NCBI RefSeq assembly: GCF_008086345.1
Contig: NZ_CP043006.1
Coordinates: 406,032 to 470,031 of the forward strand
DNA from: Chitinophaga sp. XS-30
GTDB lineage: Bacteria; Bacteroidota; Bacteroidia; Chitinophagales; Chitinophagaceae
Length of the DNA stretch: 64,000 nucleotides
Direction of reading: 5' to 3'
The translations under genes were made by a program, and so were the position numbers. Shown here piece after piece: positions 59,576 to 64,000 of this stretch; within the stretch, counting starts at the first letter, position 1; each line of letters starts with the position of its first letter. Under the pieces are notes generated by a model. That model saw only the letters and a program-made list of their open reading frames with translations, was not told the DNA's origin and ran no database searches.

Positions 59576-62500
59576 TCAGGTGCGCACCTGCCGGCGTTGC
59601 TCCGCTACGTATGCGGAAGGCAGCATATTGAATGCCGCCTTGAAGTACCGGGCAAAGTATTTGGGATTATTGAAGCCTACTTCATAGGCAACTTCGGTGA
59701 CGTTCATTTGTGTTGTGGAGAGCAATTCAGCTGCCCGCCGGAGCCGCAGGGAACGGATAAATTCGGTCGGGGTCTGCCCGGTCAGCGAAAATATGCGCTT
59801 GTAAACGGAAACACGGTTCATGCACAGTTCCCGGCTTAGTTCCATGACAGAAAATGCGGCATTCGACAGGTTCTTTTCAACGATCTCCAGCACTGTCCGC
59901 ATAAACCGTTCATCCGGACTCTCCGTCTGCGCCTCCTCATTATCCGGTTTCAGGCGGCCTACCACGATATGCCTTACCGTTGTCTGCTGTGAAAGCACAT
60001 TGCGCAGCCGGGATAACATGATCTCGAAATTGACCGGCTTTATCAGGTAATCCGCGGCGCCCGTTTCCAGCCCTTTCAGTTGCTCTTCCTCCGCCGCCAT
60101 GGCTGTCAGCAAGATAACAGGTATCTGGCGGGTACGGGGGTCGCCCTTGATCTTCCGGCAAAGTGCTATCCCATCCATCACCGGCATATTGATATCGCTT
60201 ACAACCAAGTCCGGGTGGGCGGAGAGGGTTTTTTGCCATCCGGACCTTCCGTCTGCCGCCTCAATGATGTTATAGCTTTCTTTCAGGTTATCTTTCAGAT
60301 AAAAACGGAAATCGTCATTGTCTTCCACCAGCAGCACCGTCTGCTTTTGCGGCGTTTTCGCCTCCTGGATGACCGGCGGACGGCGGGAACCCTGCGCTGC
60401 CGGTTCCTCGGCAGGTATTCCTTCCTTCTCCATCATGCTTTCTTCACCGGGAACAAGCACATCATCCAGCACTTCACAAGGCAACCGCAGGGTAAAGCAG
60501 CTTCCTTTATCCACCTCGCTGGTCACGGAAATGGAACCGTTAGCCAGTTTCACGAACTCCCGGGTAATCGCCAGCCCGATCCCGCTGCCCTGGCTGACCA
60601 TTGAGCCGGACATCTCGCTTTGAAAGAATCTTTCGAAGATTTTTCCCTGCCTTTCTTCCGGTATGCCAATACCGGTATCTTTTACTTTTATTTCCAGCCA
60701 GGTCTGCCCTTCCTCTTCCATCACCTCCACCCCTACGTCCACTGCGCCGCCTTCGGGCGTAAATTTGAAGGCGTTGGATAACAGGTTGAAAAGGATGCGT
60801 TCCATTTTTGCATGGTCGAACATGGTGTACAAATGTTCACAGGCCGTCCGGCAGCGCAGGGAAATACGCCTTCTTTCCGCCAGGTCCGTAAACGAGTCTG
60901 TCACCTCTTTAACAAAGCCTACCACATCTCCCGGATCGGGCGTGTATTTCAGCTCCTGCATTTCCATTTTTCTGAAATCCATCAACTGGTTCACAAGGTT
61001 CAGCAATCTCCGGGCGTTGCGGCGGATCAACTGGAACTTGTGCCTGTCTTCCGAGGCCCGGTTATTCCTGATGACCTCATCCGTTGACGTCAATATCAGC
61101 GAAACGGGGGTTCTTAATTCGTGGCTGACGTTGGTAAAAAGCCTGATCTTCATCATGTCAAGCTCATGCAGGCGCTGCGCTTCCCCGCGCTCCTGCTGCA
61201 GTGCAAAACGCCTGTGCGCACGGCGGATGACCGCCCTTCTCGCCATGAACAGCATCATAGCGGCCAGCATTATGTATATGATGTAGGCGAGGGGAGTTTT
61301 CCAGAAGGGCGGCAATATCCTGATGTTCAGCGAAATGCCTTCCTCATTCCATATGCCGTCTTCATTGGCTGCTTTAACATGCAGGGTGTAGTCACCGGGA
61401 TTAATATTTGTGTAGGTGATCCGCCGGTTCCTGCCGTCCGCTGTGACCCATTCCCTGTTAAACCCCTCCAGCATATAGGCATATTTATTTTTGTCCGTAT
61501 TGATATAATTCAACGCGGCAAAATCTATCGAGAAATCATTTTCATTATGCTTTAAGGTGATCTTTTTGATGCTTGACAGGGATTCAGGCAGGATAACACG
61601 ATTGTGCCGTTTTTCATGCGTTGCCACCCTCCTGTTGAAGATGTGCAGGTCCGTAAAAACAATGGCCGGCCTGTGCATATTCTGCCGGATGCTGGCGGGA
61701 TTAAAAATATTGAAGCCGTCCGGACCGCCAAATATCAGTTCGCCGGACTTCAGCTTTAATGCAGCATTGGCGCTGAATGCGCGGCCCTGAAGCCCGTCTG
61801 CATCGTCATAATTCCTGCATTGAATGCTGATGCCCTTCTCTCCCTGCCGGATGATGATCTTGCTGAGGCCGTTGGAGGTGCTTACCCACAGGCGCCCCTC
61901 ATCGTCTTCCAGCATACTGACGATATTATTGTCCGGCAGGCCGTCTTCCACCCGGAAAGACCTGAATGTGCGGGTGACGGGATCGAACAGGTTCAGCCCG
62001 GCACGGGTGCCGGCCCACATATTGCCATTCCTGTCACATAAAAGCGAGCTTACATTATCATTGCTCAGCTGATGCGTGGCGCTCAAATACTGAACAAATA
62101 TCCCTTTTGCCTTATCCAGCACATCAATGCCATAAGCCGTCCCTATCCAGAGATCCCCGTTTTTATCCTCCGCAAAGGAAGAAATGAAATTCGAGTGAAT
62201 GGAATTGGGCAAACTCACATTGTTGTGATAGAAGATGCCGTTACTGCGGTCGAACCTGTCCAACCCGCCGCCCAATGTTCCTACCCAGAAATTATTCCGC
62301 TGGTCCTCGTATATCCTCCAGACGCTTTTGCCCGCCAGGCTGTTGGGGTCTTCGCTCCGGTGCCGGTAGTGCGAAAATCTGCCGTTGCTGTAAAAATCCA
62401 TCCCCCCGAAATAATAACCTATCCAGAGATTGTCCCAGCGATCCACATACAAACTGACGATGACATCGTTACTGATGGTGTTGTCATCGGCCGGATCATG

Positions 62501-63691
62501 CCGGAATGACGTAAAGCGATGGGCCGCGCGGTCAAAATAAATGAGGCCGCCGCCGTTGGTGCCTATCCAGATATTGCCCTTGCGGTCTTCCGCAAAACAG
62601 TTCACATCATCATGCCCGGGATTTGAGCTGCCGGAATGACGGCGCGTGTACAGGTTGAACTTCCCCATGCTTTCGGCGAAATAGCTGATCCCTCTTTTAT
62701 AGGTACCGCACCAGATAACGTCCAGGTTATCCCTGTACAAAGCATAAATGGCGTTCTCCGCAAGGCTTTTCGCATCATCTTCCCTGTTCATGAGGCTATA
62801 GCTGCTGAAATCCCGCTTATCTACCACATTTATCCCGCCGTGGTCGGTGCCTATCCATATGGCGCCTTTTTCGTCCTGGATAATACTGTTAACAATATCA
62901 TTGTTCAATATGCCATTTTTGCTGGATAACCGTTTGACAGCGCTGCTGCGGGACTTTAAATAAATGGCGCCGAAATCGTTGCCCGGCGCATAAACCCACA
63001 GATCATCGTCCGCATCAACGAACAACATCAAAGCCATCACCTGCCCGGCAGTGATAGCCGCAACAGCAGTATCCCGATAAATGGGCCTGGCGGAATGCGC
63101 ATCCCGTATTTCAATCTTTCCGTTACTGTACAATACAACGATGTTGCCTTTCGAATCCGATTTTATATCAGCGATGGCCGCCTGTTCTTTATTTCCTGCG
63201 TTTACCTTTACCGCCTGATCGCTGCCGCCGAGCCTGTACAGACCGGAGTCGGCGCCAGCCAGCCAGAAAACACCGCCGGCCTGGTGAATACAGGTCAGCC
63301 CGTTGCCCGGAAGCCCGGTGCGGTCCAGCCAGGACCGGGTTTCAAAGAATTTCTCCGTAGCGGGATCATAGATGTTGTCGCCGTTCCTTGTTCTGATGTA
63401 CAGATTGTTGCCGGGCGCGGGATATATCCCGTATATATAGTCGTCATTAATAGAAAAAGTATCCGCCAGCGCATGCCGGAAGACCCGGAAGGAATACCCG
63501 TCATAACGGTTCAGGCCACTCATCGTGCCAAACCACATAAATCCCGTGGAATCTTTGTAGATGCAGTTCACCTGGTTGTTGGAAAGCCCGTTGTTGACAT
63601 TCAGCGACGTGAACGGATAAGTTGGGTGCTGTGCATGCACATTCAGCAGCATGCATAATAACAGTGGAATTTGCAGATGCCTTTTAAGCAT
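59576..63691 (-). CDS. Hybrid two-component system regulator (HTCS)
   Basis: Single-protein sensor and regulator of 1371 residues. A signal peptide (LQIPLLLCMLLNVHA) leads to a periplasmic two-propeller domain made of Reg_prop repeats (GLSNNQVNCIYKDSTGFMWFGT and many WIGT copies), a Y_Y_Y domain (about 705-770), one TM helix (about 785-805), HisKA with H857 in FTNVSHELRTPVS, and an ATPase domain with GSGIGLAI. A REC domain follows with D1166 in LVVSDINMPVMDG, and a C-terminal AraC HTH (about 1270-1371). The ATG at 63691 matches the signal peptide; an upstream ATG adds 18 residues. HTCS proteins bind the oligosaccharide and activate the adjacent PUL, here susC through the glycosidase. Confidence 0.94.
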   Translation of the reverse strand: MLKRHLQIPLLLCMLLNVHAQHPTYPFTSLNVNNGLSNNQVNCIYKDSTGFMWFGTMSGLNRYDGYSFRVFRHALADTFSINDDYIYGIYPAPGNNLYIRTRNGDNIYDPATEKFFETRSWLDRTGLPGNGLTCIHQAGGVFWLAGADSGLYRLGGSDQAVKVNAGNKEQAAIADIKSDSKGNIVVLYSNGKIEIRDAHSARPIYRDTAVAAITAGQVMALMLFVDADDDLWVYAPGNDFGAIYLKSRSSAVKRLSSKNGILNNDIVNSIIQDEKGAIWIGTDHGGINVVDKRDFSSYSLMNREDDAKSLAENAIYALYRDNLDVIWCGTYKRGISYFAESMGKFNLYTRRHSGSSNPGHDDVNCFAEDRKGNIWIGTNGGGLIYFDRAAHRFTSFRHDPADDNTISNDVIVSLYVDRWDNLWIGYYFGGMDFYSNGRFSHYRHRSEDPNSLAGKSVWRIYEDQRNNFWVGTLGGGLDRFDRSNGIFYHNNVSLPNSIHSNFISSFAEDKNGDLWIGTAYGIDVLDKAKGIFVQYLSATHQLSNDNVSSLLCDRNGNMWAGTRAGLNLFDPVTRTFRSFRVEDGLPDNNIVSMLEDDEGRLWVSTSNGLSKIIIRQGEKGISIQCRNYDDADGLQGRAFSANAALKLKSGELIFGGPDGFNIFNPASIRQNMHRPAIVFTDLHIFNRRVATHEKRHNRVILPESLSSIKKITLKHNENDFSIDFAALNYINTDKNKYAYMLEGFNREWVTADGRNRRITYTNINPGDYTLHVKAANEDGIWNEEGISLNIRILPPFWKTPLAYIIYIMLAAMMLFMARRAVIRRAHRRFALQQERGEAQRLHELDMMKIRLFTNVSHELRTPVSLILTSTDEVIRNNRASEDRHKFQLIRRNARRLLNLVNQLMDFRKMEMQELKYTPDPGDVVGFVKEVTDSFTDLAERRRISLRCRTACEHLYTMFDHAKMERILFNLLSNAFKFTPEGGAVDVGVEVMEEEGQTWLEIKVKDTGIGIPEERQGKIFERFFQSEMSGSMVSQGSGIGLAITREFVKLANGSISVTSEVDKGSCFTLRLPCEVLDDVLVPGEESMMEKEGIPAEEPAAQGSRRPPVIQEAKTPQKQTVLLVEDNDDFRFYLKDNLKESYNIIEAADGRSGWQKTLSAHPDLVVSDINMPVMDGIALCRKIKGDPRTRQIPVILLTAMAAEEEQLKGLETGAADYLIKPVNFEIMLSRLRNVLSQQTTVRHIVVGRLKPDNEEAQTESPDERFMRTVLEIVEKNLSNAAFSVMELSRELCMNRVSVYKRIFSLTGQTPTEFIRSLRLRRAAELLSTTQMNVTEVAYEVGFNNPKYFARYFKAAFNMLPSAYVAEQRRQVRT

Positions 63692-63812
63692 TAAAATCGA
63701 TTCAGATGAAGGCCATTTAACTATTGTCTGTTTACAATTTAACAAAAAAAACGCAAAAAAACCTTCATATGAACGGCGATGTATTTATGCAACCCACGCC
63801 ATGTCTGTTGTG

Positions 63813-64000
63813 TTATAATTTAAAAAAGATATGTTTCCGGTACAGCCAGTAACAGATGTACCATTCCAGGGCCAGTACGGCAAAGGCGGAGATAACGGCC
63901 TGCAGTGCGGCAGGCGCCCGCAGCATCTCCAGGAAGCCCTGCACAAATATGCCCACAGTACCGTTCAGCCACTGAATGCCCACCGTTTCGAAGAACAGGT
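63813..64000 (-). CDS. C-terminus of a membrane acyltransferase-like protein (5' part outside window)
   Basis: Reading on the minus strand from the window edge, about 62 codons end in a hydrophobic helix (ALQAVISAFAVLALEWYICY) followed by WLYRKHIFFKL and a stop. This ending, with the WLYR(K)xIF tail, is typical of DUF5009/heparan-alpha-glucosaminide N-acetyltransferase-like proteins, which often accompany PULs. Assignment is tentative because only the C-terminus is visible. Confidence 0.55.
   Translation of the reverse strand, partial: LFFETVGIQWLNGTVGIFVQGFLEMLRAPAALQAVISAFAVLALEWYICYWLYRKHIFFKL

Overview
The window looks like chromosome of a Bacteroidota bacterium, most likely Chitinophagaceae (Chitinophaga-like). 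The evidence is a SusC/SusD polysaccharide-utilisation locus with a hybrid two-component regulator, a 7TMR-DISM histidine kinase, PurQ as a separate protein, many lipoproteins with short lipoboxes, and promoters of the TTTG / TAnnTTTG type. No phage, transposase or CRISPR array was found. The sequence is mostly GC-balanced. The exceptions are an AT-rich stretch at about 41.7-47.1 kb next to a tRNA-Leu and a smaller AT-rich gene at 0.6-1.9 kb.

Layout. 0-3.3 kb: the end of a membrane protein, an orphan AAA ATPase behind a 32-bp tandem repeat, and an exported superoxide dismutase. 3.4-8.9 kb: a five-gene unit of a ThiF/E1-like enzyme, a GNAT/LuxI-like transferase, a 7TM sensor kinase, a REC-kinase and a lone REC, closed by a terminator. 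8.9-12.5 kb: htrA behind an OmpR-type two-component pair. 12.7 kb: tRNA-Ala. 12.9-19.3 kb: a lone REC, CheR, and two large multi-domain kinases. 19.5-27.3 kb: an RND efflux system (outer-membrane factor, pump, adaptor) behind a second, paralogous OmpR-type pair. 27.5-32.1 kb: a COG3650 lipoprotein, DsbD, a separate nDsbD-like protein, and purQ with a tandem hairpin array in its leader. 32.2-41.4 kb: two conserved Bacteroidota proteins, a TIGR01777 epimerase, pabB, an acidic AT-hook protein, purA and rsh. 41.5 kb: tRNA-Leu. 41.7-47.1 kb: AT-rich accessory genes (ArsR/AHSA1, NTF2-like, DHFR-like, VOC proteins, AraC, a toroid-fold protein). 47.2-51.4 kb: an Ntn amidase, AraC, SnoaL, SDR, HhH and 2H-phosphoesterase genes. 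51.4-63.7 kb: a compact PUL (glycosidase, glycan-binding lipoprotein, SusD, SusC, hybrid regulator). 63.8 kb to the end: the C-terminus of a membrane acyltransferase-like protein.

How the genes work together. Signal transduction dominates 5-27 kb. The two OmpR-type pairs share a candidate operator of two TTCARAAT half-sites 11 bp apart. It lies ahead of htrA, ahead of the second regulator, and ahead of the outer-membrane factor gene. This suggests that one family of response regulators controls envelope proteolysis and efflux. The most unusual assembly is the 3.4-8.9 kb operon. It joins a predicted carboxylate-activating enzyme and a predicted acyl-transfer enzyme to a three-protein phosphorelay, as a signal-making and signal-sensing module might. 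Other unusual points are an EF-hand loop in the RND pump, a full-length DsbD that lacks the cysteine pair of its N-terminal domain beside a small protein that has it, and a hairpin array that repeats the purQ start region.
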